Positions 44,988 through 54,622 of a stretch of 64,000 bases of DNA are shown here, piece by piece. The position numbers and the translations under genes are program-made. The first letter of the stretch is position 1. Each line of letters opens with the position of its first letter. Location of the stretch: contig JAJXZX010000005.1 of the NCBI GenBank assembly GCA_021779835.1, positions 62,001-126,000 on the forward strand, in the 5' to 3' direction. Below the pieces are notes generated by a model that was not told the DNA's origin, ran no database searches, and was given only the letters and a program-made list of their open reading frames with translations. This DNA comes from Pseudomonadota bacterium (GTDB lineage Bacteria > Pseudomonadota > Alphaproteobacteria > Rhodobacterales > Rhodobacteraceae).

Positions 44988-45388
44988 GCGCGGATGGTCT
45001 GTAAGCCGGATTCTGTCCAAGGGGCCTTGCGACCCCCATAGATGACCATTCCTCTAGGCCTGCCGTTACCGACAGGCTCAAGCTGCCAACCCGGGCCCCT
45101 GGGCTGAAGTGTCCCTGCGGCGATATCCGTCTCCGGATCAATCCCGCGCGGGGCCCCTATTCGGCGTTGCTCCCGGTGGGGCTTGCCATGCCGTTCCTGT
45201 TGCCAGGACCGCGGTGGGCTCTTACCCCACCGTTTCACCCTTACCTCAGCCTGAACCAAGGCGGTCTCTTCTCTGTGGCGCTTTCCCTAGGGTTACCCCC
45301 GCCGGGCGTTACCCGGCACCGTTCCTTCATGGAGTCCGGACTTTCCTCGCGTGCCTTGCAGCACCCGCGGTCATCCGACCATCCGCGC
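44988..45388 (-). ncRNA. rnpB: RNase P RNA (bacterial type A)
   Basis: The minus strand begins with GCGCGGATGGTC and ends with GACCATCCGCGC, a perfect 12-base P1 helix enclosing 401 nt. The conserved 5' element GAGGAAAGTCCGGACTCC (CR I) follows P1 closely, and the 3' conserved region has AGAATCCGGCTTACAGACCA. Other RNase P landmarks visible are the GGGTAACGCCCGGCGGG and GGGTAACCCTAGGGAAA stretches. It processes the 5' end of tRNA precursors. Confidence 0.95.
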
Positions 45389-45394
45389 CCGCAC

Positions 45395-45423
45395 GACTTA
45401 GGCTTTCGCCCCGGCGCGGTCAA
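45395..45423 (-). promoter_or_regulatory. Predicted rnpB promoter overlapping the upstream stop codon
   Basis: On the minus strand: TTGACC (-35, 45423-45418), 17 bases, TAAGTC (-10, 45400-45395), then 6 bases to the predicted rnpB 5' end at 45388. The first three bases of the -10 are the TAA stop of the AmpD-like amidase gene. Confidence 0.6.
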
Positions 45424-46075
45424 TCTGAAAGCGGCGCGCCAGATCGGCGACAATCGCTGCGTCCTCAGCCGTCAAAGGCCCGCTGGCCCAAGGACGAAAG
45501 CGCAGCCGCACCGCCTGCAAAATCAACTCCGGCGCCACGTCAGGATAGCCAAACGCCCGTGCATCCGTCACAAACCGCGCAACATCCCCCGCCGCCGCCT
45601 CCGGCCAGACCGAGAGCCCCGCCAGCGCCAGCCGCCGCCAATCGAACCGCACCCCCGGATCAACCTTGCGCGCTGGGGCCATGTCGGAATGGGCAATCAC
45701 CCCCTCGGGGCCCATGCCCCAACGCGCGAAAATTCCATTCAGCAGCGCCTCCAGCGCCCGCATCTGCGGCTCGGGGAAGGGATGACGCGCCGTATTGACC
45801 AACTCGATCCCGATCGAGCGCGAGTTTACGTCGCCAAGGCCGCGCCACGCGCCGGCCCCCGCATGCCACGCCCGCGCCTCTTCCGGCACCAGTTGCAACA
45901 CGCCGCCCACCTCGTCGATGACATAATGCGCCGACACCTCGGACGCAGGGTCGCACAGCAGCGCCACAGCCTCAGCCGCCGACGCCATGCCCGTATAATG
46001 CAAAACCACCAGTTCAGGCGTCAGCCCGCCCTTCCGCTCGCCGAAATTGGGCGAGGGATGCGGGCGCGCCTCCAT
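45398..46075 (-). CDS. N-acetylmuramoyl-L-alanine amidase (AmpD/AmiD-like)
   Basis: 225 residues. Zinc ligands: His in ELVVLHYTGM, His in IAHSDMAPARKVDPG, plus ARAWHAGAGAWRG. It has the Amidase_2 fold plus a C-terminal helical segment after about residue 165 that resembles a short peptidoglycan-binding domain. It cleaves the amide between muramic acid and the peptide. No signal peptide is visible, which favours a cytosolic AmpD-type role in muropeptide recycling. Confidence 0.88.
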   Translation of the reverse strand: MEARPHPSPNFGERKGGLTPELVVLHYTGMASAAEAVALLCDPASEVSAHYVIDEVGGVLQLVPEEARAWHAGAGAWRGLGDVNSRSIGIELVNTARHPFPEPQMRALEALLNGIFARWGMGPEGVIAHSDMAPARKVDPGVRFDWRRLALAGLSVWPEAAAGDVARFVTDARAFGYPDVAPELILQAVRLRFRPWASGPLTAEDAAIVADLARRFQIDRAGAKA

Positions 46076-46081
46076 CCTCTG

Positions 46082-46774
46082 TCAGTGACCAGCCGCCGCG
46101 CGGAACGGGGCCGGATCCCAATAACAGGCGAAACCATCCCCATCGGGGTCAAGCCCCTTCGGGTCGCGCGTCGGTCCGCCCGACTTCAGGAAAGCCTCCT
46201 GCGCCAGATCGGACGAGGTGTAATACGCACAATTCCGCTGCATCTCGCTTTTCAGGTCGAACGCCGAGCGGGAATACATCTTCTGCCCAACAGAATTCGT
46301 TGTCGACAGGGCATAAGCCGCAAGGTTCGGCCCGTCCGACGAGGGGCGCGCGGGCAATGGCTGCGGCGCGATCACCTGATACTGCGCGCGCTGCTGTTCC
46401 AGCAGGGCCTTGTCCTGCTGGATCGTGCGCACCGATTTCACCGCGTCAAAATTCTGCTCTTTCGAGATCATGGCCCGGTTGTCCGCGAACTCGAGCTCGC
46501 TATGCACATCCTTGATCCCCGCCGGGGCATCGCCGCGCGGACGGTCTGCGGACAGCCCACCCATGCTGCTGCCCAAAGCCGACCCACTGATCGCCGTATC
46601 GGCAGATGGCGCCACGTCGCCAACCTGTGCGGTACCATTCATTGGCGCGCCTTGGGTCTGCGAATCCGCGTGTTTCAGATAATCGCCATAACTCTGCTTC
46701 GCGCCTGAATCCGGAACCGAAGGATTACACGCCGCAAGTGCAAGAACTGCTACAACCGGAAAACCAAAACGCAT
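46082..46774 (-). CDS. Lipoprotein with excalibur-like C-terminal motif
   Basis: 230 residues from the ATG at 46774. Lipobox VLALAACNPS (Cys16). The middle is low-complexity with a predicted helical stretch (QQDKALLEQQRAQYQVI). The C-terminal part has GLDPDGDGFACYWDPAPF, which fits the excalibur DxDGDGxxC calcium-binding pattern. The function is unknown. It lies 6 bases before the amidase gene and should share its transcript, which suggests an envelope role. Confidence 0.75.
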   Translation of the reverse strand: MRFGFPVVAVLALAACNPSVPDSGAKQSYGDYLKHADSQTQGAPMNGTAQVGDVAPSADTAISGSALGSSMGGLSADRPRGDAPAGIKDVHSELEFADNRAMISKEQNFDAVKSVRTIQQDKALLEQQRAQYQVIAPQPLPARPSSDGPNLAAYALSTTNSVGQKMYSRSAFDLKSEMQRNCAYYTSSDLAQEAFLKSGGPTRDPKGLDPDGDGFACYWDPAPFRAAAGH

Positions 46775-46809
46775 CGAATTACCCCTAGCCCGCGCCCCAG
46801 TCGCGCCCA

Positions 46810-48300
46810 TTACCACCATTTTGCCGGTTTGGAAACGAAACCTGCGGCGGTTTCCAGCACATAGGCGTGATTCAGCAACGCCCCCTCTTCCCAAGGCCGC
46901 CCGATCAGTTGCAGCCCCAAGGGCAGCCCCTGCGCGTCAAGGCCCGTCGGCACCGCAATCCCCGGCAAACCGGCAAGGTTCACCGTCACGGTAAACACGT
47001 CGTTCAGATACATCGCCACCGGATCGGCATCCGCCATCTCGCCCAGCCCAAAAGCCGAGGACGGCGTCGCTGGCGTCAAAATCGCGTCAATCCCTGCCGC
47101 GAAAGCCTGCTCAAAGTCGCGTTTGATCAGTGCCCGCACTTTGCGCGCGCGGTTGTAATAGGCGTCATAGAACCCGGCCGACAGCACATAGGTGCCGATC
47201 ATGATCCGCCGCTGCACTTCCTTGCCAAAGCCCTCGGCGCGGGTCTTTTCATACATTTCGGTGATGCCGTCGCCCTGCCCCAGCTTCGCCCGGTGGCCGT
47301 AGCGCACGCCATCATAGCGCGCGAGGTTTGACGATGCTTCCGCCGGTGCGATAACATAGTAAGCGGGCAAAGCGTATTTGGTATGTGGCAGAGAAATATC
47401 AACAATCTCCGCCCCCGCATCCTTCAGCATCGCGCGCCCCTCGGCCCACAACGCCTCAATCTCGGCGGGCATCCCCTCCATGCGATACTCGCGCGGAATG
47501 CCGATCTTCTTGCCGCGAATGTCGCCGGTCAGCGCCGCCTCGAAATCCGGCACCGGAATGTCGGCGCTGGTCGAATCCTTGGCATCCGCCCCCGCCATCG
47601 CGCCCAGCATGATCGCGGCATCCCGCACCGTCTTGGTCATCGGCCCCGCCTGATCGAGGCTGGAGGCGAACGCCACCACCCCCCACCGGCTGACCCGCCC
47701 ATAGGTCGGCTTGATCCCGACGATGCCGGTAAACGCCGCAGGCTGGCGGATTGATCCGCCGGTATCAGTGCCGGTCGCCGCCAGACACAAATCCGCCGCC
47801 ACTGCCGCCGCAGAGCCGCCCGAAGACCCGCCCGGCGTCAGCGGAGTCGTATCATTGCCGCGCCGCCACGGGTTCACCACATTGCCGTAGCACGAGGTCT
47901 CGTTCGACGACCCCATCGCGAATTCGTCCATGTTAAGCTTGCCCAACATCACCGCGCCCGCGTCAAACAGCTTGGTTGTCACCGTCGATTCATATTCCGG
48001 CTTGAAGCCTTCCAAAATGCGCGAGGCGGCTTGGCTTGGCACGCCCTTGGTGCAGAACAAATCCTTGATCCCCAACGGAATCCCGCACATCGCGGGCGCA
48101 TCCCCCGCCGCGATCCGCGCATCCGCCGCCCGCGCCTGAGCCAGCGCAATCTCCGGCGTCTTATGCACAAAGGCGTTCAGCCCGTCGCCCGCATCCATCG
48201 CGGTCATGCACGCCATCGTCAGATCGACCGAGGTCACCTCACCCGCCCGCAACGCATCCCGCGCGGCGGCAATCGTCAGCTTGTTCAACGCATCCGTCAT
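46810..48300 (-). CDS. gatA: Aspartyl/glutamyl-tRNA amidotransferase subunit A
   Basis: 496 residues from the ATG at 48300. Amidase signature: the triad lysine in [15 protein letters not shown], the serine-rich [16 protein letters not shown] and nucleophile region [17 protein letters not shown]. It releases ammonia from glutamine for transamidation of mischarged Glu-tRNA(Gln) and Asp-tRNA(Asn). It follows gatC by 10 bases; gatB is not in the window. Confidence 0.96.
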   Translation of the reverse strand: MTDALNKLTIAAARDALRAGEVTSVDLTMACMTAMDAGDGLNAFVHKTPEIALAQARAADARIAAGDAPAMCGIPLGIKDLFCTKGVPSQAASRILEGFKPEYESTVTTKLFDAGAVMLGKLNMDEFAMGSSNETSCYGNVVNPWRRGNDTTPLTPGGSSGGSAAAVAADLCLAATGTDTGGSIRQPAAFTGIVGIKPTYGRVSRWGVVAFASSLDQAGPMTKTVRDAAIMLGAMAGADAKDSTSADIPVPDFEAALTGDIRGKKIGIPREYRMEGMPAEIEALWAEGRAMLKDAGAEIVDISLPHTKYALPAYYVIAPAEASSNLARYDGVRYGHRAKLGQGDGITEMYEKTRAEGFGKEVQRRIMIGTYVLSAGFYDAYYNRARKVRALIKRDFEQAFAAGIDAILTPATPSSAFGLGEMADADPVAMYLNDVFTVTVNLAGLPGIAVPTGLDAQGLPLGLQLIGRPWEEGALLNHAYVLETAAGFVSKPAKWW

Positions 48301-48310
48301 GCTGGGTCCC

Positions 48311-48598
48311 TCACTCAACCACTTTCGGCACCGCAAAGAACCCCTCGCGCGCGTCCGGCGCGTTCGCAAGGATCTGCGCCTGAATATTGCCATCCGTCAC
48401 CACATCCGCCCGCCGCTTCAACCGCATCGGCGTGACCGAGGTCATCGGCTCAATGCCGTCCACATCCACCTCGTTCAGCTGCTCCATGAAGGTGAGGATC
48501 CCCGACAGCTCGCCCGCCAAAGCAGGCAGGTCGGCCTCGTCAACCCTGATGCGCGCCAAATGCGCCACGCGCCGCGCGGTATTGATGTCGATGGACAT
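48311..48598 (-). CDS. gatC: Aspartyl/glutamyl-tRNA amidotransferase subunit C
   Basis: 95 residues. [20 protein letters not shown], then [21 protein letters not shown] and [19 protein letters not shown] are standard GatC features. It is a small scaffold that stabilises GatA and the GatA-GatB interface. First gene of gatC-gatA. Confidence 0.96.
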   Translation of the reverse strand: MSIDINTARRVAHLARIRVDEADLPALAGELSGILTFMEQLNEVDVDGIEPMTSVTPMRLKRRADVVTDGNIQAQILANAPDAREGFFAVPKVVE

Positions 48599-48734
48599 GG
48601 GGCAATCTCCGTCAAATGGGCTTCGGCCCGTTTAGCCGCGCGCGCGCCCCGCTGCAAGCATCTGCCACCGGTTCCCATTTCCTTTCGCGCCACGCGCCCT
48701 AAACTGATCCGAAGTTACGCAAAGGAGAGCACCC

Positions 48735-49430
48735 ATGATCATCACCTGGCTCGGCCATTCCAGCTTCCGTATCGAGGTCGAGGGCGCCACCCTCCTCGTT
48801 GACCCGTGGTTTACCGGCAACCCGGTATTCCCTACCGCCCAACGCGCCGCCGCGATCGAGGGCGCAACCCACATCCTGCTGACCCATGGCCACGGCGACC
48901 ACACCGGCGACAGCCTAACCATCGCGCGCGAATTGGGCATCCCGATTGTCGGCATCTATGACCTGATAAGCTGGTGGCAGGCCAAGGAAGGCATCAACGG
49001 CATCGGCTTCAACAAGGGCGGCACCATCGACCTGAACGGCGCCAAGGTCACCATGGTCAACGCCAGCCACTCCTCCTCCGTCGCGGGTGAAGGCGGCCAG
49101 CCGATCTATGCCGGCCACGAATCCGGCTACATCATCGCGGGCGACGGCCACACGATCTACCTGTCAGGCGATACCGATGTGATGGCCGACATGGGCGTGT
49201 TCAACGCGCTGCACGCCCCCGATATCGGCATCCTCTCGGCGGGTGGCCATTTCACCATGGACATGAAACGCGCGGCCTATGCCGCCAAGACCTTCTTCAA
49301 CTTCAAGACGCTGATCCCCTGCCATTACCGCACCTTCCCGCTGCTGGCGCAGAACGCCGACGTGCTGAAAGCCGCCCTTCCCGGTGTCAACGTGATCGAG
49401 CCGCAGGTGATGGAGCCGATCAAGGTCTGA
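48735..49430 (+). CDS. UPF0173 metal-dependent hydrolase
   Basis: 231 residues, metallo-beta-lactamase fold. HILLTHGHGDHTGDSL gives the HxHxDH metal set; also VNASHSSS, LSGDTDVMADM and IPCHYRTFP. The start MIITWLGHSSFRIEVEG is characteristic. The substrate is unknown. AAAGGAGAG precedes the ATG. Confidence 0.93.
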   Translation: MIITWLGHSSFRIEVEGATLLVDPWFTGNPVFPTAQRAAAIEGATHILLTHGHGDHTGDSLTIARELGIPIVGIYDLISWWQAKEGINGIGFNKGGTIDLNGAKVTMVNASHSSSVAGEGGQPIYAGHESGYIIAGDGHTIYLSGDTDVMADMGVFNALHAPDIGILSAGGHFTMDMKRAAYAAKTFFNFKTLIPCHYRTFPLLAQNADVLKAALPGVNVIEPQVMEPIKV

Positions 49431-49654
49431 CGGCTGCAGGGTAAAAGCGAAGGCGTCCCCTTGGCCCGGAAAAGCCGCCGGGCCGCGCCCGCCCTCCCGC
49501 CGGGAGGGCGCACCGCAACGCTGGCGCAGAGCATGACCGTCGCAGGTTGGCCGCACGATAAACCGCAGACCACACGCGTTGCAGCGCCCGCCCGAGGCAG
49601 GGCGTGGACCTCTGTTGCGCTTACGTCGCTGCACCAACTGTGCAACACCCACGC

Positions 49655-50122
49655 TCACGCCCCGCGATCATCCCTTTTGGCCGCGAAAAAATCCCGCAAA
49701 AGCGCGCCCGCTTCCTCCGCCCCGATGCCGTCATAAACCTCGGGCACATGGTGGGCCTGCGGGTGCGAAAAAACCCGCGGTCCCTGCGCCACGCCGCCGG
49801 ATTTCGGGTCCGCCGCGCCATAATAAATCCGCGCGATGCGGGCCTGCGAGATCGCGGCGGCACACATCGGACACGGCTCCAGCGTGACGTAAAGATCGTG
49901 GCCCACCAGCCGCTCTGACCCAAGCATCTCGCAGGCCGCGCGGATCGCCAAGATCTCGGCATGGCCCGTCGGATCGGCCAACTCCCGCGTCCGGTTCCCC
50001 GCCCGCGCCACGATTTCCCCGGCGGGCGACACGACGACCGCCCCCACCGGAACCTCGCCCCGCAAACCCGCCGCGCGCGCCTCGTCCAGCGCCGCGCTCA
50101 TATGACTGACAAACCCGCTCAT
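49655..50122 (-). CDS. tadA: tRNA-specific adenosine deaminase
   Basis: 155 residues from the ATG at 50122; a second ATG at 50101 is possible. Zinc site: TGHAEILAIR (His and catalytic Glu) and LEPCPMCAAAISQARI. It makes inosine at the wobble position of tRNA-Arg(ACG). It is divergent from the pseudouridine synthase gene (76-base gap). The 224-base gap on its 3' side contains only a GC-rich hairpin near 49490-49510. Confidence 0.92.
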   Translation of the reverse strand: MSGFVSHMSAALDEARAAGLRGEVPVGAVVVSPAGEIVARAGNRTRELADPTGHAEILAIRAACEMLGSERLVGHDLYVTLEPCPMCAAAISQARIARIYYGAADPKSGGVAQGPRVFSHPQAHHVPEVYDGIGAEEAGALLRDFFAAKRDDRGA

Positions 50123-50198
50123 GCGCTCCGTGATGCCCCGCGCAAGGCCCTCGCGCAAGCCGCTTTCACCCGTCTGAAATTCCGGCTAGGAAGGGGGC

Positions 50199-51326
50199 AT
50201 GAATGACACGCCCAAACCCCGCAAGTCCGCCCCTTCGAAAACGCCCACCCCCGAGGCCGCAAAAGCCCCGGAGAAGGACGGCGAACGCATCGCCAAAGTT
50301 CTCGCCCGCGCGGGCGTAGCCTCGCGCCGCGAGGCTGAACGCATGATCGCCATTGGCCAGATCGCGGTGAACGGCAAGGTCATCGACAGCCCCGCGCTGA
50401 ACGTCACGCCGCGTGACCGCATCACGATTGATGGCAAGCCGATGGCGGCCAAGGAACCGGCGCGGCTTTGGCTTTATTACAAGCCGCTTGGCCTTGTGAC
50501 CTCCGCCTCGGACGAAAAGGGCCGAGAGACGGTGTTTGACTACCTGCCCGAGGATTTGCCGCGCGTCATGACGGTGGGCCGCCTCGACCTCAACTCTGAA
50601 GGTCTGCTGCTGCTGACCAACGACGGCGAGCTGAAACGCAAGCTTGAGCTCCCTTCCACCGGCTGGCTGCGCAAATACCGGGTCCGCATCCGGGGCAATC
50701 CGACCGAGGACGATATTGAACCCCTGCGGCGCGGCCTGACCCTCGACGGTGAGAAGTTTCAGCCGATGGCGGTGACGCTGGACAAGATCCAGGGCTCCAA
50801 CGCGTGGCTGACCGTCGGCCTGCGCGAGGGCCGCAATCGCGAAATCCGGCGCGCCATCGACGCCATCGGCCTGATCGTCAACCGCCTGATCCGCGTCAGC
50901 TACGGCCCCTTCCGGCTTGGCATCCTGGAACCGGGTCAGGTCGAGGAGATCAAGGGCCGCGTCCTGCGCGACCAGCTTGGCATGGGCCCCGGTGAGGGCG
51001 AGGAAGACCAGCCCAAACCCCGTGTGACCCACAGCCGCAAGACCTCGCTGGCAGGCAAGCCGGGACCGGCCGTGCGCGGCGAGGCCGCGCGTCCGGCACG
51101 GCCCGCGCGCACCGAAGGCAAAACTGGCGCGCCGCGTCATGCGAGCAAATCCAGCGCCGAGGGCGCCGGTGACAAGCCCTATGCGCCACGCACAAAAGCC
51201 ACCGGATATGCCGCGAAATCCGACGCTAAACCGGGGCCGAAAGCGCCCCCGCGTCCCGGCGCGCACGCCCCACGCAGCCCGTCGGGGCGCCCGCCTACCG
51301 GCAGAAAACCCGGCAAGGGGGAATAA
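50199..51326 (+). CDS. rluB: 23S rRNA pseudouridine synthase, RluB/RsuA family, with long basic tail
   Basis: 375 residues. S4 domain (ERIAKVLARAGVASRREAER), then the catalytic domain with MTVGRLDLNSEGLLLLTNDG (catalytic Asp) and GLREGRNREIRRAIDAIGL. The last ~105 residues are an Arg/Lys/Pro/Ala-rich tail, common in alphaproteobacterial relatives and probably unstructured RNA-contacting sequence. It likely makes pseudouridine 2605 of 23S rRNA. Confidence 0.9.
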   Translation: MNDTPKPRKSAPSKTPTPEAAKAPEKDGERIAKVLARAGVASRREAERMIAIGQIAVNGKVIDSPALNVTPRDRITIDGKPMAAKEPARLWLYYKPLGLVTSASDEKGRETVFDYLPEDLPRVMTVGRLDLNSEGLLLLTNDGELKRKLELPSTGWLRKYRVRIRGNPTEDDIEPLRRGLTLDGEKFQPMAVTLDKIQGSNAWLTVGLREGRNREIRRAIDAIGLIVNRLIRVSYGPFRLGILEPGQVEEIKGRVLRDQLGMGPGEGEEDQPKPRVTHSRKTSLAGKPGPAVRGEAARPARPARTEGKTGAPRHASKSSAEGAGDKPYAPRTKATGYAAKSDAKPGPKAPPRPGAHAPRSPSGRPPTGRKPGKGE

Positions 51327-51419
51327 GGCGCGCCTTTTCCCCCTCTAGCGGGTTCCTAGATCGGATTCCCTCGCCTATATTCCCTCCGTCGTGCGCGCGT
51401 ATATCCTGAGGGAGGCTTC

Positions 51420-51503
51420 ATGTCCGATACCGGTCTGCAAAAACTGGCCTTTCTGTTGCTGCTGGCCCTGATGGTCTATGTCGCCGTGACGGGAGGCGCA
51501 TGA
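51420..51503 (+). CDS. 27-residue single-span membrane peptide
   Basis: The frame from the ATG at 51420 reads MSDTGLQKLAFLLLLALMVY, then VAVTGGA and a stop. AGGGAGG lies 4-5 bases before the ATG, a strong ribosome site. One membrane helix spans residues 8-24. Its TGA overlaps the ATG-ATG start of the XpaC-like gene, so the two are probably coupled. No match is recognised; the size is below usual gene-calling limits. Confidence 0.7.
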   Translation: MSDTGLQKLAFLLLLALMVYVAVTGGA

Positions 51504-52417
51504 TGGCCGAACGGTTTGGCGGTAAATACAGCCCCGAGAATTCGCGCCCGCCGGGCAGCGATGCCCCCGCGCCGAACCCCTATCAGGGCGCACGCCGCAC
51601 CCGCGCGGGTGGCCGCGTCAACGGACTGTTTATCGTGCCGTTGGTCTTCGTCGTCACCGCCTTCCGCCAGAACCCCACCGGGCTTGCCATCGACCTTGCC
51701 GCCTGCGGCACGCTGCTGCTTGCGGCATGGCTGACCCGCGAGGGCATCCTTGCGCAAGAGGCCTATGAGGCGCGCAACGTGGCGCGCCGCCCGGCAATTC
51801 CGCGCAAGATCTTCGGCTCTGTGCTGACCGGCGTGGGCTTGGCCTTGGGCGGTTTCACTCCCGGCGGCAGTCTGCTGAACCCGGTGATATTCGCGGTGCT
51901 TGGCGCCGCCCTGCACTTCTTCTCGTTCGGGGCCGACCCGTTGGCGGACAAGGGCATGGCGGGCATTGACGCCTATGACACCGACCGCGTAGCGCAGGCG
52001 GTGGACAGCGCGGAGAAATACCTTGCGGCCATGAAGGACGCGATCCGCCGCGCGGGCGACCGCCAGTTGGAAGACCACGTTGACCGCTTCATCGCCGCCG
52101 CGCGCCAGATGTTCCGCACCGTGGAAAACGACCCGCGCGACCTGACCGCGACGCGGCGCTATCTTGGCGTCTACCTCTCGGGGGCCTCTGATGCGACGGC
52201 GAAGTTTGCCGACGTTTACGCGCAAAGCCACGACCCCAAGGCGCGCGCCGATTTTGAGGCGTTGCTGACCGATCTGGAAACCAATTTCAGCACGCAAACG
52301 CAGGCCCTGATGGCCAACGACAAAACCAACCTTGATATTCAAATCGACGTCCTGCGCGAACGTTTGCAGCAGGAAGGGGTCCGCCCGGCAGCGCAATCCG
52401 CCCCCGGCGCCCAGTAA
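51503..52417 (+). CDS. XpaC-like protein (5-bromo-4-chloroindolyl phosphate hydrolysis family)
   Basis: 304 residues from the second ATG (51503; the ATG at 51500 is equally possible). Basic/proline N-terminus, two hydrophobic segments (LFIVPLVFVVTAF; LAIDLAACGTLLLAAWL), two more at about 105-145, then a helical C-terminal half (YDTDRVAQAVDSAEKYLAAM). XpaC homologues usually precede telA, as here. The enzymatic name is historical; a membrane scaffold role is equally possible. Confidence 0.82.
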   Translation: MAERFGGKYSPENSRPPGSDAPAPNPYQGARRTRAGGRVNGLFIVPLVFVVTAFRQNPTGLAIDLAACGTLLLAAWLTREGILAQEAYEARNVARRPAIPRKIFGSVLTGVGLALGGFTPGGSLLNPVIFAVLGAALHFFSFGADPLADKGMAGIDAYDTDRVAQAVDSAEKYLAAMKDAIRRAGDRQLEDHVDRFIAAARQMFRTVENDPRDLTATRRYLGVYLSGASDATAKFADVYAQSHDPKARADFEALLTDLETNFSTQTQALMANDKTNLDIQIDVLRERLQQEGVRPAAQSAPGAQ

Positions 52418-52434
52418 CAGTGAAAGGACAAACG

Positions 52435-53622
52435 ATGACCGACTCGACCGCCCGAAACGGAGCAGCCGCTGCCACCCCCGTCGACATTCAATCTGTCGTC
52501 GGCACCGTTCTGCCCGAACCCAGCGCCGACATCGTGCCGCTTGCAACAGCGCCCGCCACCGTGGCTGACGCGATCCGCAAGCGCATGGACGAGATCGACA
52601 TGGGCAACACGCAGTCGATCATCAACTTCGGCTCATCGGCACAGACAGAGCTGACTACGATTTCCTCCTCGATGCTGGCCAATGTGCAAAGCAAGGACAT
52701 CGGGCCCGCAGGCGACTCGCTCCGCACCATCGTCGCCACGATCAAGGGCTTTTCCGTCTCGGAACTCGACGTGCGCCGCGAGCGGAGCTGGTGGGATAAA
52801 CTGACCGGCTCGGCGGCACCCTTCGCCAAGTTTGTCGAGAAATTCCAGACCGTGCAAAGCCAGATCGACAAGGTCACCAACGATCTTGACCTGCACCAAC
52901 ATCAATTGCTGATCGACATAAAATCGCTGGATGTGCTTTATCAGAAAACGCTGGGTTTCTATGACGAACTCGCGCTTTACATTGCGGCGGGCGAGGCAAA
53001 GCTGGCCGACTTGGACGCCACCACCATCCCCGCGAAAGAGGCCGAGGCCAAGGCCGCCGCCTCCGATCAGCAAATGCTGAAAGCGCAGGAATTGCGCGAC
53101 CTGCACGCCGCGCGCGACGACCTTGACCGCCGCGTCTATGACCTGAAGCTGACGCGGCAGGTGACAATGCAGTCGCTGCCCTCGATCCGTCTGGTGCAGG
53201 AAAACGACAAGAGCCTGGTGACCAAGATCGCCTCGACGCTGGTCAACACCGTGCCGCTGTGGGAAACCCAACTCGCGCAGGCGGTGACCATCCAACGCTC
53301 CAAGGATGCCGCCGACGCGATCAAGGGCGCGACGGACCTGACCAACCAGTTGCTGACCGCCAACGCCACCAACCTGCAAGACGCCAACCACGTGGTGCGC
53401 CAGCAGATGGAGCGTGGCGTGTTCGACATCGAGTCGGTGCAGAAAGCCAACGACACGCTGATCGCCACCATCAACGAAAGCCTGCAAATCGCCGACGACG
53501 GGCGAACCAAACGCGCCGCGGCAGAGCAGACGCTGACCAAGATGGAAAGCGATCTGCGCGATACGCTCGCCTCGGCAAGGGCTCGGACGGCAACCCCAGC
53601 CGTCTCAACGACCGGAGCCTGA
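52435..53622 (+). CDS. telA: TelA family toxic-anion resistance protein
   Basis: 395 residues from the ATG at 52435. Long helical protein with the TelA core: TISSSMLANVQSKDIGPAGD, then WWDKLTGSAAPFAKFVEKF, and QSLPSIRLVQENDKSLVTKI. TelA proteins were named for tellurite resistance; more recent work relates them to cell-envelope stress or toxic compounds. They have no membrane helix themselves and likely work with XpaC at the membrane. AAAGGA lies upstream of the ATG. Confidence 0.9.
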   Translation: MTDSTARNGAAAATPVDIQSVVGTVLPEPSADIVPLATAPATVADAIRKRMDEIDMGNTQSIINFGSSAQTELTTISSSMLANVQSKDIGPAGDSLRTIVATIKGFSVSELDVRRERSWWDKLTGSAAPFAKFVEKFQTVQSQIDKVTNDLDLHQHQLLIDIKSLDVLYQKTLGFYDELALYIAAGEAKLADLDATTIPAKEAEAKAAASDQQMLKAQELRDLHAARDDLDRRVYDLKLTRQVTMQSLPSIRLVQENDKSLVTKIASTLVNTVPLWETQLAQAVTIQRSKDAADAIKGATDLTNQLLTANATNLQDANHVVRQQMERGVFDIESVQKANDTLIATINESLQIADDGRTKRAAAEQTLTKMESDLRDTLASARARTATPAVSTTGA

Positions 53623-53654
53623 CGCTGACGGCCAGCTTTTCCCGACGCAAGTGG

Positions 53655-54578
53655 GTGCGGCCTGCCGCATTTGCGGCGCTTGTTGCGGTGGCAGGGTGCG
53701 TGGCGCAGATGGCGCCGCCACCCGCTCCGCCGGCGCATCCAACCGCAATGATGCGCCCGCAGCCGCGCCCCACGCCCGAAAGCGCGGCGGTGCGCGGCTA
53801 TTATGCACGGCTTCAGCGAACCATGCTGGAGCGGGGGCTTTTGCGCTCTGACACCGCGCCGGACGACGCCCCGATCAACGCCCGCATCTTGGCGCAGACC
53901 TTCATCACCATCGCGCTTTATGATGAATATGCCGAAACCCACCGCACCTTTGTGGCGCGCCAAACTGCGGACCACCTCTATCGCTGGGCCGCGCCGGTTC
54001 ACATGGCGCTGACCTTTGGCGCCTCGATCCCAGAGGCCGAACGCCTTACGGATACCGCCACCGTCACCACCTATGCCGCGCGCCTGTCACGCCTGACCCA
54101 CCTGCCGATCACCCTTGCCGCCGAGCCCGCCAATTTCCACGTCCTTGTTCTGAACGAGGATGAACGCCGCGCCGCTGCCCCCCTGCTGCGCGCCCTCATC
54201 CCCGGCATTGGCGCGGACGTGATCCGCACGGTGACCGAGATGCCGCTATCAACCTATTGCGCCGCCTTCGCCTTTCCCAAACCCGGCACCTACACCTATG
54301 GGCAGGCGCTCGCCGTGATTCGCGGCGAACACCCCGATTTGATGCGCCGCGCCTGCTATCACGAAGAATTGGCGCAGGCGCTTGGCCCCGCCAACGACAG
54401 CCCACACGCGCGGCCTTCAATCTTTAACGACGATCAGGAATTCGCCCTGCTGACAAAGCAAGACGAGCTGATCTTGCGTATGCTATACGATCCGCGCCTG
54501 ACCCCCGGCATGACGCCGGATCAGGCGCGTCCCATTGCCCAAAGGCTTGCATCCAAGCTTTTGGGAGGTAACGGTTGA
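53655..54578 (+). CDS. DUF2927 lipoprotein
   Basis: 307 residues from a GTG at 53655; no ATG gives a signal peptide. Signal peptide with lipobox LVAVAGCVAQ, then a proline-rich linker and the DUF2927 domain: RWAAPVHMALTFGASIPEAE, then ITLAAEPANFHVLVLNEDER, and CAAFAFPKPGTYTYGQALAV. It is likely anchored in the outer or inner membrane and exposed to the periplasm. It follows telA by 32 bases. DUF2927 has no established activity; metalloprotease-like features have been suggested for relatives. Confidence 0.78.
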   Translation: MRPAAFAALVAVAGCVAQMAPPPAPPAHPTAMMRPQPRPTPESAAVRGYYARLQRTMLERGLLRSDTAPDDAPINARILAQTFITIALYDEYAETHRTFVARQTADHLYRWAAPVHMALTFGASIPEAERLTDTATVTTYAARLSRLTHLPITLAAEPANFHVLVLNEDERRAAAPLLRALIPGIGADVIRTVTEMPLSTYCAAFAFPKPGTYTYGQALAVIRGEHPDLMRRACYHEELAQALGPANDSPHARPSIFNDDQEFALLTKQDELILRMLYDPRLTPGMTPDQARPIAQRLASKLLGGNG

Positions 54579-54622
54579 CGCCAAGGCTTGCAGCTGCGGC
54601 TCACCAGTGAAAGGAAAACGTC

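Noticed and set aside
44709-45020. Short minus-strand frame after rnpB
   Set aside because: Begins inside the rnpB 3' region and has no domain or clear ribosome site.
45167-46708. 513-codon plus-strand frame across rnpB and the amidase
   Set aside because: Overlaps RNase P RNA and antisense to two good genes; highly basic, no domain.
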